From Azonexus sp. (GTDB lineage Bacteria; Pseudomonadota; Gammaproteobacteria; Burkholderiales; Rhodocyclaceae), in the NCBI GenBank assembly GCA_030696345.1, contig JAUYSK010000016.1, positions 372,001 to 436,000 on the forward strand: DNA of 64,000 nt, written 5' to 3'. A program made the translations under genes and the position numbers. Below the pieces are notes generated by a model. That model was not told the origin of the DNA. It saw only the letters and a list, made by a program, of their open reading frames with translations, and did not search any database. Below, piece by piece: positions 9,710 through 18,518 of the stretch; within the stretch, counting starts at the first letter, position 1; every line of letters starts with the position of its first letter.

Positions 9710-10335
9710 GCGCGGGTAATGATGTCGCGGATCAGGTGCAGCCGGCGATGGAAGAAATGGTCGGCGCCGGGGACGACGACGACCGGCAGGTCGAGCGGTA
9801 GCGCCCATTCGAAAACATTGCCCAGCGGCACCAGCGTGTCGTCGGAACCATGGATGACGATGGTGTCGTGCGGTACGGCTTCGGTATCGTAATGGCGGGT
9901 GCTTTCGACGAAACCGGCGGCGGTGCCGACCAGTACCAGGCGCTGGGCCGGGTGGTTCAATTCGGTCAGGCGTTTGGCGACACGGGTCTGGCAAAAAGCG
10001 CCGAAGGAAAAACCGGCCAGCGCCACCGGCAGGTTGCCGCAGCGACACTTGGCATCTTCCAACACGGCCAGCAGGTCTTCGGTTTCACCATGACCCTCGT
10101 CATGGACGCCATCGGTGCCGCCAACCCCACGGAAATTGGGACGGAAGGCGGCGTAACCGAGGCTGACAAAAGTGCGGGCCAGCGTGTAAGCCACCTTGTT
10201 GGTGTTGGCACCGCCACCGAGCGGGTGCGGATGAGCGATCAGGGCGATGCCACGCGGCGCGTCCGGCCGCTCCATGATGACTTCGATCTTGCCGGCCGGG
10301 CCGTCGATCAGGAGTTTTTCTTCCGGGGCTTTCAT
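9697..10335 (-). CDS. Alpha/beta hydrolase (COG2945-like)
   Basis: A 212-residue serine hydrolase of the short COG2945 type. The nucleophile elbow is G-F-S-F-G, an oxyanion-type H-P-H-P-L-G-G segment lies near residue 36, and the probable catalytic acid and base are in G-S-D-D and G-A-D-H-F-F. No signal peptide is seen, so it should act in the cytoplasm. Its start overlaps the ferredoxin-like gene (ATGA) and its end overlaps the ABC ATPase gene by 13 bases, so the three are translationally linked. Natural substrate unknown; esters of small or lipid molecules are possible. Confidence 0.88.
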   Translation of the reverse strand: MKAPEEKLLIDGPAGKIEVIMERPDAPRGIALIAHPHPLGGGANTNKVAYTLARTFVSLGYAAFRPNFRGVGGTDGVHDEGHGETEDLLAVLEDAKCRCGNLPVALAGFSFGAFCQTRVAKRLTELNHPAQRLVLVGTAAGFVESTRHYDTEAVPHDTIVIHGSDDTLVPLGNVFEWALPLDLPVVVVPGADHFFHRRLHLIRDIITRAWRH

Positions 10336-10640
10336 ATTTTCAGGCGGTCGACGATGCGGTCGTTGAGCAGGTGTTCGTTGATGATTTCATCGACATCTTC
10401 CTTGTCGATGAAGGAGTACCAGGTTTCTTCCGGATAAACGACCATGACCGGCCCATTGTCGCAGCGGCCGAGGCAGCCGGCCTTGTTGATGCGAATCTGG
10501 CCGGGACCGTTCAGTTTGAGTGCGCCAATGCGCTCCTTGGCGTAGGCGAACATCTCGGAGCCGCCGACGGTGTTGCAGCACTGCTCGCCAGCGTCGCGCT
10601 GGTTGCAGCAGACAAAGACGTGGTGTTTGAAATAGCTCAT
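10332..10640 (-). CDS. Thioredoxin-fold [2Fe-2S] ferredoxin
   Basis: A 102-residue protein of the thioredoxin-like [2Fe-2S] ferredoxin family. Candidate cluster ligands are the N-terminal cysteines of F-V-C-C-N-Q and E-Q-C-C, and the C-L-G-R-C pair. The start at 10640 is preceded by a strong AAGGAG ribosome-binding site; an in-frame start further upstream (10721) would add 27 residues with no domain. It overlaps the hydrolase gene by four bases. It probably serves as an electron carrier or as a cluster-carrying adaptor; the partner is not evident from the neighbours. Confidence 0.9.
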   Translation of the reverse strand: MSYFKHHVFVCCNQRDAGEQCCNTVGGSEMFAYAKERIGALKLNGPGQIRINKAGCLGRCDNGPVMVVYPEETWYSFIDKEDVDEIINEHLLNDRIVDRLKI

Positions 10641-10680
10641 CGGTTTCTCCTTTTTGGGGCTGCCAATTATAGGCGGTCTG

Positions 10681-10694
10681 GTTTCACGTGGAAC
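10681..10694. promoter_or_regulatory. parS-like palindrome (site A)
   Basis: GTTTCACGTGGAAC, which with one flanking base on each side matches 13 of 16 positions of the widely conserved ParB site TGTTTCACGTGAAACA. It overlaps the stop codon of the P-type ATPase gene and extends into the 43-base gap before the ferredoxin gene. parB lies about 51 kb to the right. Confidence 0.55.
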
Positions 10695-13389
10695 GCCGCC
10701 GGTTGGCCCAGTGTTTCTCAATGCCGATGACCAGGCTACTCAGCAGGCCAACCGCCAGAATCTTCAGCCATTCGTTCAGGCCGATCGGCGTGGTCTGGAA
10801 CACTGCATTGAGCGGCGGCCAGTAAGTCAGCAACAATTGCAGGCAAACCATGCTGCCGATACCGCCCCACACCCAGAGGTTGGAAAACAGGCCAAGGCTC
10901 CAGAAGCTGCGGGTCAGCGAGCGGCAGTTGAAGAGATAGAATATTTCGACCATCACGAAGACGTTGACCGCAACCGTCCGGGCTTGCGGCAGCGTGTGGC
11001 CCTGTTGCAGTTCATGCAGGAAGAGCCCGAAGGAACCACCGAGCAGCAGCAGGGAAACGAGCACGATTCGGCGGATCAGTCCGCCGTCAAGCACCGGCAT
11101 TTCCAGCCGGCGGGGTGGGCGTTTCATGATGCCGCGCTCGATTGGCTCGAAAGCCAGCGGCAGGCCAAGCAGCACGGCGGTGGTCATGTTGATCCAGAGA
11201 ATCTGCAACGGCGTGATCGGCAGCGTGCTGCCGAACAGAATGGCGGCGACGATGACCAGGCCTTCGCCAAAATTGGTTGGTAGCGTCCAGGTGATGAACT
11301 TGACCAGATTGTCCCAGACGCCCCGGCCCTCCTCCACCGCCGCCTCGATGCTGGCGAAATTGTCGTCAGTGAGCACCATCGCCGAGGCTTCCTTGGCGAC
11401 CTCGGTGCCGCCCAGCCCCATGGCGATGCCGATGTTGGCCTGCTTCAAGGCCGGCGCATCATTGACGCCATCGCCGGTCATGGCAACAACCTCGCCGCGT
11501 GTTTGCAGGGCACGGACCAGGCGCAATTTCTGTTCTGGTTCGACGCGGGCAAAGACATCAACTTCATGCGCGGCCAGCGCCAGCGCTGCGTCGTCGAGCT
11601 TTGCCAGTTCGCGTCCGGTCAGTGCCCGCTCGCCGCTCAGGCCGATCTGGCGGGCGATGGCGAGTGCGGTAATGGCATGGTCGCCGGTAATCATCTTGAC
11701 CCGGATGCCGGCCGAGTGACAGTTGCGGATGGCGCTGATCGCCGCCTTGCGGGGCGGGTCGATCATGCCGACCAGGCCAAGCAGGGTCAGTTTTTCGACA
11801 CTTGCTGCGGTCAACGGCGAATTTTGGGCAAAAAGCCGGCGGGCCAGCAGGAGCACCCGTAGCCCCTGCGCCGCGTAGGCCTCGGCGATGGCTTCAATCG
11901 CGGCAACGTCGAGCGCCATCGGCTGGCCATTGGCGCCAAGCTGGTCGATGCATTGCGGCAACAGGCGTTCGAGGGCGCCCTTGACGTAAATGATCTGCTC
12001 GCCCTCGCCGGTATGCGCGGTCGCCATGTATTGGCGGTTGGCATCGAAGGGCAGCTCGTCGGTCCGCTTGAACAAGGTGCCCAGGCTGTGCTCGTCGAGT
12101 TGGCCTTTGCGGGCGGCGACAAGCAAGGCCGCTTCGGTTGGGTCGCCGGTAATCAGCCAGCGACCATGTTCGTGGCGCAACGAAGCGTCGTTGCACAGGG
12201 CGCCGGCGATCAGGCATTCACGCAGGCCACCTTCGATCGGGGCCGGCAATTCTTCGTGGCTGATGCTGCCGTCCGGGTTGTAGCCATGACCACTCAGGGC
12301 ATAGGCTTTGCCGGCACTCCACAGGACACGCACGGTCATCGCGTTTTCGGTCAGCGTACCGGTCTTGTCGGAGCAGATTACCGTCGTGCTGCCCAGCGTT
12401 TCGACTGCCGGCAGGTGGCGGATGATGGCCCGGCGTTTCGCCATTCGGTTGACGCCGATCGCCAGCGTGACGGTCACCGCGGCCGGCAGCCCTTCCGGGA
12501 TGGCGCCGACGGCCAGCGCCACGGCGGCCATGAACATGTCGAAAACCGTTTCGCCCCGGGCCAGCCCGACGGCGAAGGTCAGCCCGGCCAGGCCGCCGAT
12601 GGCCCACAGCAGCCAGTTGGAGAAGGTGGCCATCTTCAGGGTCAGCGGCGTCACCAGATTCGGTGCTGCAGCAATCAGGCCGGCGATGCGCCCGGTTTCG
12701 GTGGCGTCACCGGTCGCAATGACCAGCCCGGCGCCCTGCCCGGCGACGACGGTGGTGCCGGCGTAGGCCATGTTGCCGCGCTCGGCGAGCAAGGTGTCGC
12801 TTGCCAGGGCATCGGTGTGCTTGGTGGCGGGCTGGGATTCGCCGGTCAGCATGGAATCGTCGGTATGCAATTCGCGCTGGTGAAAGAGTCGCAGGTCGGC
12901 GGGGATGCGGTCGCCGGCGGCAAGCGTCACGACATCGCCGGGCACCAGTTCGCCGGCATCGATTTGTCGCCGAAGGCCGCCACGCTTGACCGTAACCGGT
13001 GTCGTGACACTGCGGGCGAGCGCCGCCAGCGCGCCTTCGGCCTTGGCTTCCTGCCAGTAGCCGATGACCGCGTTGGTGATGACGACACCGAAAATGACGC
13101 TGGAGTCCACCCACTCGCCGAGTCCGCCGGTAATTGCGCCGGCGGCAATCAGGACGATCACCAGCGGCTGCATCAGCTGATCGGCAAAGCGTTTCCAGGC
13201 GGGTTTGCCGGGAGTTTCGGTCAGGCGGTTCGGGCCGTGGCGGGCGATGCGCAGCGCCACTTCTTCGTCAGACAAGCCGACCGAGAGGTCGACATCAAGT
13301 GTTTTGGCTGCAGCTTCAGCCGGTTGGGCGTGCCATGCTACGGTCGACGGGTCGTCAGCAGCAAAAACGGAAGAGTCAGGAAGGGCCAT
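10684..13389 (-). CDS. Cation-transporting P-type ATPase (P2-type)
   Basis: A 901-residue P-type ATPase with an N-terminal cation-ATPase domain (about residues 15-90), a T-G-E-S actuator loop, the phosphorylation motif D-K-T-G-T-L-T near residue 343, and the hinge T-G-D-G-V-N-D-A-P. Transmembrane segment 4 reads I-P-E-G-L-P, as in calcium pumps. Segment 6 reads N-M-T-T-A, where SERCA-type calcium pumps have an Asp, so the ion cannot be assigned. The start at 13389 (M-A-L-P) lies 52 bases inside the end of the VanZ-like gene; sequence read further upstream in frame is a shadow of that gene. It acts in the inner membrane. Confidence 0.93.
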   Translation of the reverse strand: MALPDSSVFAADDPSTVAWHAQPAEAAAKTLDVDLSVGLSDEEVALRIARHGPNRLTETPGKPAWKRFADQLMQPLVIVLIAAGAITGGLGEWVDSSVIFGVVITNAVIGYWQEAKAEGALAALARSVTTPVTVKRGGLRRQIDAGELVPGDVVTLAAGDRIPADLRLFHQRELHTDDSMLTGESQPATKHTDALASDTLLAERGNMAYAGTTVVAGQGAGLVIATGDATETGRIAGLIAAAPNLVTPLTLKMATFSNWLLWAIGGLAGLTFAVGLARGETVFDMFMAAVALAVGAIPEGLPAAVTVTLAIGVNRMAKRRAIIRHLPAVETLGSTTVICSDKTGTLTENAMTVRVLWSAGKAYALSGHGYNPDGSISHEELPAPIEGGLRECLIAGALCNDASLRHEHGRWLITGDPTEAALLVAARKGQLDEHSLGTLFKRTDELPFDANRQYMATAHTGEGEQIIYVKGALERLLPQCIDQLGANGQPMALDVAAIEAIAEAYAAQGLRVLLLARRLFAQNSPLTAASVEKLTLLGLVGMIDPPRKAAISAIRNCHSAGIRVKMITGDHAITALAIARQIGLSGERALTGRELAKLDDAALALAAHEVDVFARVEPEQKLRLVRALQTRGEVVAMTGDGVNDAPALKQANIGIAMGLGGTEVAKEASAMVLTDDNFASIEAAVEEGRGVWDNLVKFITWTLPTNFGEGLVIVAAILFGSTLPITPLQILWINMTTAVLLGLPLAFEPIERGIMKRPPRRLEMPVLDGGLIRRIVLVSLLLLGGSFGLFLHELQQGHTLPQARTVAVNVFVMVEIFYLFNCRSLTRSFWSLGLFSNLWVWGGIGSMVCLQLLLTYWPPLNAVFQTTPIGLNEWLKILAVGLLSSLVIGIEKHWANRRRST

Positions 13390-14390
13390 AGTGTAGCCAC
13401 CAGTCGGGTCAGGCCGTTGAAGTTCAGGAAGTGACCCTGACGCCAGGTAGCCAGAGCCGCGTTCGAATAGGGATTGGGTGGAGCCAGGTTGACCAGCACG
13501 GTGCCGGCCATCAAGGCCAAGGCCGCCAGCATCAGGCGCGGGGTCGCCGGCAGGATGAGGGTGACGGCGAGCAGCGTACCGCCGATCAGCAATCCCATCT
13601 GTGCGCCAGGGGTAAACCAGGCGAGGGCCTCGCCGGGATCGATCAGAATGGCCGCCGCCAACGTCCGGACAACCAGCCCGAGCAGCAAGAAGAGCGGCAC
13701 GATCAGGTAGGCGGCAAGCAGGCGGGCACAAAGCATGCGCAGGATCAAGCCGACCGCCAGCACGTTGAGGGCTGTAATGCTGGCTTCGATCGCGGCGAAG
13801 CTCTCGGCAGCGAAAGGCACGGCGCCAACCAAACCCAGCATCTGGCGCAAGTCGCCCGCACCGAAGAGCAGGGTTTCCGGGGAAATCGGCACGAGCAGCC
13901 AGAGTCCAAGCAGGGTCAGACCAAGTTCGGCGTGCGGAATGGGGGCGATCAGTAGCTTGTCGAGCTCAGCAATGCGGGCGAAGACCCGCGGCCCGACCCA
14001 CTGCGCCCAAATGGCGCCGAGCAGCCCGCCTGCCGTATTGCAGGCCAGATCAAGATTGGAGGGAACGCGGGAAGGGAGCCAGGTCTGCACCGTTTCCAGC
14101 CCGAAGCTGACAGCGCCGGCGATGATCGTGGCGAAGATCAGTGCCGTGAAACGCCAGGGCAGCGCACGCAGGGCCAGGGTCAAAAAGAAGCCTAGCGGCA
14201 GGTACACCGCAACATTGGCGGCGAGGTCGAAAACCGTCCAGTAACGAGGCCAGCCGCCATCGAGAAAGGCGATCGGCGACACCCCGGTATTCCGCCAGCC
14301 ACTGAACGGGTGCAGGCTGCCATAAATAATCAACCCGAACCAGGCCAGTGCCAGGTAGCGGGCAAGGAGGATGGGACCACGCGAATTCAT
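13338..14390 (-). CDS. VanZ-like integral membrane protein
   Basis: A 350-residue protein with about ten hydrophobic segments. The N-terminal 130 residues show the VanZ-like pattern (Y-G-S-L-H-P-F, D-L-A-A-N-V-A-V-Y-L-P-L-G-F, and S-N-L-D-L-A-C-N-T-A-G-G). VanZ proteins confer low-level teicoplanin resistance in enterococci, but the function of proteobacterial relatives is unknown. The C-terminal half is membrane sequence without a recognised family. It begins 15 bases after the symporter gene and its end overlaps the P-type ATPase start by 52 bases. Confidence 0.85.
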   Translation of the reverse strand: MNSRGPILLARYLALAWFGLIIYGSLHPFSGWRNTGVSPIAFLDGGWPRYWTVFDLAANVAVYLPLGFFLTLALRALPWRFTALIFATIIAGAVSFGLETVQTWLPSRVPSNLDLACNTAGGLLGAIWAQWVGPRVFARIAELDKLLIAPIPHAELGLTLLGLWLLVPISPETLLFGAGDLRQMLGLVGAVPFAAESFAAIEASITALNVLAVGLILRMLCARLLAAYLIVPLFLLLGLVVRTLAAAILIDPGEALAWFTPGAQMGLLIGGTLLAVTLILPATPRLMLAALALMAGTVLVNLAPPNPYSNAALATWRQGHFLNFNGLTRLVATLWPFLTLPFLLLTTRRP

Positions 14391-14405
14391 GGGCCTGATT
14401 GTATG

Positions 14406-15902
14406 TCAGTGCTGATGCGGGTGTTCTGCGGTGTGGTGCGTTTCCGCTGCAGCACGGTGATGCAGGGCCTGGTGAATGTCTTCATGCGGCGTCGGCCGGC
14501 CCACCCATTGCGGCAGCAGCGAGCCGGCGATCATGCCGATGATGCTGACGGCGAGGCCGATCAGTTGGGGCGGAACCAGACTGTCGGCACCGATCAGCAA
14601 TTCGATGATCAGCCAGGAAGCGACGCCGCCGACCACCGCCGCAAGCGCGCCCTGCGTGGTGGCGCGCGACCAGTAGGCGCCGAAGAACAGCGGCACGAAG
14701 GCGCCGGCCAGGGTGATCTTGTAGGCATTCTCGACCATTTTGAAGATCGAGGATTCGCTGGTCAGGGCAAAGCCCAGCACCAGACAGGCAAAGCAGACCA
14801 TGGTGATGCGCATCATGCGCAGCAGGCCGCGGTCGTTGATGTCCGGGTAGATGTTGCGCAGGATGTTTTCCGAAAACGAGACCGAAGGGGCGAGCAGCGT
14901 GGCTGATGAGCAGGCCATGATGGCCGCCAGCACTGCGCCGAAGAAGATGGCCTGGGCGAAGAGCGGCGTGTGCTGGAGGACCAGCGTTGGCAGCACGAGT
15001 TGGGGGTCGGTGGCGATCAGGCCATTGAACTGTTCCGGGCTGATCAGCGTGGCCGAGTAGGCGATGAACATCGGCACGAAGGTGAAGCAGAAATAGAGAA
15101 CGCCGCCGAGCACCGAGGCGTAGATGGCGACGCGCGCGCTTTTCGCCGAGGTGACGCGCTGGAAGACGTCCTGCTGCGGAATCGAGCCTAGCATCATGGT
15201 CATCCAGGCGGCGATGAAGGCCAGCCATTCGACCCAGTTGCCGCTCGGGAAGAAATCGAGCTTGCCGGCGGCCGAAGCCTGGCTGATGACCACTTCGAAG
15301 CCGCCGGTCATGCCGGAGACGAGGTGGCCGATATAGAGCATGCCGCCCATGACGACGCCCATCTGGACAAAATCGAGAATGGCCACCGAGAACATGCCAC
15401 CGAAGGTGGTGTAGGTGAGCACGATGGCGGTGCCAAGGACCATGCCGAGTTCCTGGCTGATGGCGCCGTCGGTGACGACGTTGAAGACTAGGCCGAGAGC
15501 CTTGATCTGGGCCGAAACCCAGCCCAGATAGGAAACGACGATACACAGCGTGGCAAGGATTTCGACCGTGCGGTTGTAGCGCATGCGGAAAAAGTCGCCG
15601 AGGGTCAGGACATTGAGCTTGTAGATTTTGGTGCCGTAGAAAATGCCGGCAATGACCAGGCACAGGCTGGCGCCAAAGGGGTCGGCAACGACACCGCGCA
15701 AGCCCTCCTTGACGAAGGTGGCGGAGACCCCAAATACCGCTTCGGCGCCGAACCAGGTGGCGAAGACGGTGGCGGTGACGACCGGTAGCGGCAGGCTGCG
15801 CCCGGCGACCGCGAAATCCTTGGCGTTGTGCACGCGGGTCGCGGCAAAGAGGCCGATGGCGACAGAGGCGAGCAAATAGAGGACAACGAACCAGATCAGC
15901 AT
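14406..15902 (-). CDS. Sodium:solute symporter (SSS family)
   Basis: A 498-residue inner-membrane transporter with about 13 transmembrane segments. SSS-family features include the N-terminal D-F-A-V-A-G-R-S-L-P loop, the T-L-G-D-F-F-R-M-R-Y segment and the long G-A-F-V-P-L-F-F-G-A-Y-W region. Substrate cannot be read from sequence; proline, pantothenate, choline and other solutes occur in the family. The last 25 residues are unusually His-rich (eight His, including H-P-H-Q-H at the very end), which suggests metal binding or pH sensing at the cytoplasmic tail. It lies 60 bases after rluA on the same strand. Confidence 0.92.
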   Translation of the reverse strand: MLIWFVVLYLLASVAIGLFAATRVHNAKDFAVAGRSLPLPVVTATVFATWFGAEAVFGVSATFVKEGLRGVVADPFGASLCLVIAGIFYGTKIYKLNVLTLGDFFRMRYNRTVEILATLCIVVSYLGWVSAQIKALGLVFNVVTDGAISQELGMVLGTAIVLTYTTFGGMFSVAILDFVQMGVVMGGMLYIGHLVSGMTGGFEVVISQASAAGKLDFFPSGNWVEWLAFIAAWMTMMLGSIPQQDVFQRVTSAKSARVAIYASVLGGVLYFCFTFVPMFIAYSATLISPEQFNGLIATDPQLVLPTLVLQHTPLFAQAIFFGAVLAAIMACSSATLLAPSVSFSENILRNIYPDINDRGLLRMMRITMVCFACLVLGFALTSESSIFKMVENAYKITLAGAFVPLFFGAYWSRATTQGALAAVVGGVASWLIIELLIGADSLVPPQLIGLAVSIIGMIAGSLLPQWVGRPTPHEDIHQALHHRAAAETHHTAEHPHQH

Positions 15903-15962
15903 ATTTCCACGATCAAGCGCGGCAAGGGGTTGAAAACGCTGAAATTATAAGGTTATCGCCGA

Positions 15963-16616
15963 CTAAAACGGCGCGTCACTATGAAAACTCAGGGATGCTG
16001 CGGTCAACGGGTGAAAAAAGGCTAAATCCATGGCGTGCAGCAACAGTCGCTCGGCCTTGAATTCAGCCGGGCCACCGTACAACTCATCACCCAGAATCGG
16101 ATGTCCAAGTGCGGCCATGTGGACTCGAAGCTGATGCGAGCGGCCGGTGATTGGTTCGAGTTCGATCCGCGTTGTGTTTTTAGCCGGGTCGAGATCAAGT
16201 CGCCGAAATTTGGTGAGTGAGTGCTTGCCTATCTCGAAATCCACCTTTTGCCGGGGGCGGTTCGGCCAGTCACAGATCAGTGGCAGATCAACCTCGCCGG
16301 AGTCATCGGCGAGCAAGCCATCGACAACGGCAAGGTAACGTTTGTTGATCAGGCGTTCGCGAAACAGCCGGAAAAGCTCACTTTGCATGGCCGACCCGCG
16401 TGCCAGCACGAGCAGGCCGGAAGTCGACATGTCCAGCCGATGGACAATCAGCGCATCGGTGAATTCGGCCTGAACGCGGCTTGCCAGACAGTCATGCATG
16501 CCCTCGCCTCGCCCGGGGACTGAAAGCAGACCGGCCGGCTTGTCGACGATCACCAGACTGTCGTCGACAAAGACGATGCTGAGGCCGGTATCCGGTGGAG
16601 GTGCGTAAACAATCAT
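15963..16616 (-). CDS. rluA: RNA pseudouridine synthase RluA-like
   Basis: A 217-residue pseudouridine synthase. The catalytic motif H-R-L-D-M-S-T-S-G carries the nucleophilic Asp62, and the C-terminal R-S-H-Q-L-R-V-H-M is present. The length and the absence of an S4 domain match E. coli RluA (219 residues), which modifies 23S rRNA U746 and tRNA U32, so RluA is the most likely assignment; other short members of the family are possible. It begins seven bases after the small secreted-protein gene, so it may be transcribed from the promoter overlapping the LexA box. Confidence 0.88.
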   Translation of the reverse strand: MIVYAPPPDTGLSIVFVDDSLVIVDKPAGLLSVPGRGEGMHDCLASRVQAEFTDALIVHRLDMSTSGLLVLARGSAMQSELFRLFRERLINKRYLAVVDGLLADDSGEVDLPLICDWPNRPRQKVDFEIGKHSLTKFRRLDLDPAKNTTRIELEPITGRSHQLRVHMAALGHPILGDELYGGPAEFKAERLLLHAMDLAFFHPLTAASLSFHSDAPF

Positions 16617-16623
16617 GCCGAGA

Positions 16624-16815
16624 CTAGAGCCGGATGCTGCAGTGAGAGTCTTTGAAGGCTCTGGCTTCGCGCAGCCAGCCGCTGCCGGGCGAGGTTTGAG
16701 CGCAGACTTTTGCGTTCTTGGTGCTGCCTGCCCACCAGTACCAAGGGGCAGGCCTGGCTTGGGAAGGCATTGATACGGCGATCAGCAGGGAAATCAGCAG
16801 CAGATTGAGGCGCAT
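16624..16815 (-). CDS. Small secreted protein, function unknown
   Basis: A 63-residue protein starting at the ATG at 16815 (M-R-L-N-L-L-L). It has a clear signal peptide ending at about A-Q-A (V-S-M-P-S-Q-A), then a short mature region rich in Trp (W-Y-W-W) with two Cys that could form a periplasmic disulfide. An in-frame start at 16842 would add nine residues but spoil the signal peptide. It resembles small conserved betaproteobacterial proteins I recall only as hypothetical. The LexA box lies 43 bases upstream of its start, in the divergent region with recA, and rluA follows directly. Confidence 0.7.
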   Translation of the reverse strand: MRLNLLLISLLIAVSMPSQARPAPWYWWAGSTKNAKVCAQTSPGSGWLREARAFKDSHCSIRL

Positions 16816-16835
16816 GTCCGGTTGGAAAAATATCC

Positions 16836-16864
16836 TTGCCAAGTGCTCATGGAATATGTACTGT
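16836..16864 (+). promoter_or_regulatory. Predicted recA promoter
   Basis: TTGCCA (16836-16841), a 17-base spacer, then TACTGT (16859-16864). The -10 overlaps the first half of the LexA box, the usual geometry for an SOS-repressed promoter. Confidence 0.55.
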
Positions 16865-16878
16865 ATTTATACACAGTA
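16859..16878. promoter_or_regulatory. LexA (SOS) box
   Basis: A CTGT-N8-ACAG box with an AT-only spacer except one C. The flanking TA bases make the outer six bases on each side perfectly palindromic (TACTGT ... ACAGTA), very close to the proteobacterial LexA consensus. It lies 175 bases before recA and 43 bases before the divergent small secreted-protein gene, so LexA could control both. Confidence 0.88.
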
Positions 16879-17053
16879 ATTTGGTGGCAATGAATCGTGA
16901 CCGGGCAAAATATACCGCCTTTCCTTGTTCGCCACAGAAATTCTGCTTGCCGGACGCATATCCGGTGCTGGTCACAGTCTTGAGTAGCTCAGCAATTTCT
17001 GTTCCATCTTTGGCCCCTGTGCCATAATCCGATCAAATTTTCGAGGTAACACC

Positions 17054-18082
17054 ATGGACGACAACAAGGCAAAGGCGCTCTCCGCAGCGCTGCAACAGAT
17101 TGAAAAGCAGTTCGGCAAAGGCTCCATCATGAAAATGGGTGATGCTGAGATCGATGAAGCCATTCAGGTGGTTTCCACCGGTTCGCTGGGCTTGGATATC
17201 GCGCTGGGCGTTGGTGGTCTGCCGCGTGGCCGCGTTGTTGAAATTTATGGTCCGGAATCCTCCGGCAAGACCACGCTCTGTCTGCAGGTCATTGCCGAAA
17301 TGCAGAAGCTGGGCGGCGTCGCCGCCTTCATCGATGCCGAACATGCGCTCGATCCGCAATATGCCCAGAAACTCGGCGTCAACGTTGGGGACCTGCTGAT
17401 TTCCCAGCCGGATACCGGCGAGCAGGCACTGGAAATCTCAGACATGCTGGTTCGCTCCGGTGGTGTCGACATCATCGTCATCGACTCGGTGGCTGCACTG
17501 ACGCCACGGGCTGAAATCGAAGGCGAAATGGGCGACCAGATGGTTGGTCTGCATGCCCGTCTGATGAGCCAAGCCCTGCGCAAACTGACCGCCAATATCA
17601 AGAAGACCAACACGCTGGTTGTTTTCATCAACCAGATCCGGATGAAAATCGGCGTCATGTTTGGTTCGCCGGAAACCACCACCGGCGGCAATGCCCTGAA
17701 GTTCTATGCTTCGGTCCGCCTCGACATCCGCCGTATCGGTGCGATCAAGAAGGGTGACGAAGTCATCGGCAGCGAAACCAAGGTCAAGGTCGTCAAGAAC
17801 AAGGTCGCGCCGCCATTCCGCGAAGCCATTTTCGACATCCTTTACGGCGAAGGGATCTCCCGTCTCGGCGAAATCGTCGAAATGGGCGTTGCCCACAAAC
17901 TGGTCGAAAAAGCCGGTGCCTGGTATTCGTACAAGGGCGAAAAGATTGGTCAGGGCAAGGACAATTCCCGCGATTTTCTGCGCAGCCATCCGGAAATCGC
18001 CCAGGAAATCGAGGCCGGCATCCGTGAGGCCGCCAGTACCAATGTGATCAAGCCGGTCAAGGCCGCCAAGGTCGATGCCTGA
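17054..18082 (+). CDS. recA: Recombinase RecA
   Basis: A 342-residue RecA, the ATP-dependent strand-exchange protein and co-protease for LexA cleavage. Walker A is G-P-E-S-S-G-K-T (residues 66-73), Walker B is [10 protein letters not shown], and DNA-binding loop L2 is in the G-G-N-A-L-K-F-Y-A region. The ATG follows a good GAGG ribosome-binding site. The LexA box upstream indicates SOS autoregulation. recX overlaps the 3' end by eight bases. Length and motifs are those of a normal RecA. Confidence 0.99.
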   Translation: MDDNKAKALSAALQQIEKQFGKGSIMKMGDAEIDEAIQVVSTGSLGLDIALGVGGLPRGRVVEIYGPESSGKTTLCLQVIAEMQKLGGVAAFIDAEHALDPQYAQKLGVNVGDLLISQPDTGEQALEISDMLVRSGGVDIIVIDSVAALTPRAEIEGEMGDQMVGLHARLMSQALRKLTANIKKTNTLVVFINQIRMKIGVMFGSPETTTGGNALKFYASVRLDIRRIGAIKKGDEVIGSETKVKVVKNKVAPPFREAIFDILYGEGISRLGEIVEMGVAHKLVEKAGAWYSYKGEKIGQGKDNSRDFLRSHPEIAQEIEAGIREAASTNVIKPVKAAKVDA

Positions 18083-18518
18083 TCCAACCGTTGCGCTGCG
18101 GGTTTCCGCACTTCGATTACTTACCCGGCGGGATCACAGCCGGGCCGAGTTGAAGGGCAAGCTCGCAGCAAAGGCGGAGTCTGAAGAGCAGCTTGAGGCT
18201 GTTCTTGAGCGCTTGCAGTCCGAACATCTGCTGTCGGACCAGCGCTACGCCAGCCAGCGTGCTTTGGCGCGCGGCAGGCGTTACGGCGATGCACGCCTGA
18301 AGCAGGAATTGCGGCAGAGTGGTGTCAGTGATGAGGATATTCTCGCCGCCCTGCCCGAGGCCGGTGATGAAGTTCAGCGCTGCCAGGTGGTCTGGGCAAG
18401 AAAATTCGGCCAGTTGCCACAAAGCCCGGCCGAACGGGCAAAACAGATGCGGTTTTTGCAATATCGCGGCTTTTCCGGCGATGCCATTCGTCGGGTCATG
18501 CGCGGAGTTGAAGAATGA
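18075..18518 (+). CDS. recX: Regulatory protein RecX
   Basis: A 147-residue RecX, which binds inside the RecA filament groove and limits its extension and ATPase activity. Typical features are the all-helical build and the conserved L-R-x-L-x-R-R-x-x-S-x-x-E-L N-terminal pattern, L-S-D-x-R-Y-A in the middle, and F-L-x-x-R-G-F near the end. It overlaps recA by eight bases and lptB by four (ATGA), so it should be made from the recA transcript at a lower level. Confidence 0.96.
   Translation: MPDPTVALRVSALRLLTRRDHSRAELKGKLAAKAESEEQLEAVLERLQSEHLLSDQRYASQRALARGRRYGDARLKQELRQSGVSDEDILAALPEAGDEVQRCQVVWARKFGQLPQSPAERAKQMRFLQYRGFSGDAIRRVMRGVEE

Larger units (their letters stand above)
16816..17053. 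other. recA/small-protein divergent control region
   Basis: A 238-base non-coding region holding the LexA box and recA promoter in its left part. From the predicted promoter, the recA leader would be about 180 bases. The leader contains a small hairpin (CCGGA/TCCGG around 16949-16964) and a CATAAT hexamer near 17023 that could be a second, closer -10. No open reading frame of note lies in it. Confidence 0.6.

Noticed and set aside
9710..10048. N-terminal extension of the ABC ATPase reading frame
   Set aside because: It is an Arg/Pro-rich out-of-frame reading of the hydrolase gene; ABC homology begins only after the GTG at 9709.
11953..13434. 493-codon forward open frame opposite the P-type ATPase
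   Set aside because: Antisense reading of a conserved gene; Gly/Gln/Arg-rich and without motifs.
13390..13731. N-terminal extension of the P-type ATPase frame
   Set aside because: It overlaps the VanZ-like coding sequence and has no domain; the natural start is the ATG at 13389.
14482..15663. 393-codon reverse open frame inside the symporter gene
   Set aside because: Composition is His/Arg/Pro-rich with no domain, typical of a shadow of a GC-rich membrane-protein gene.
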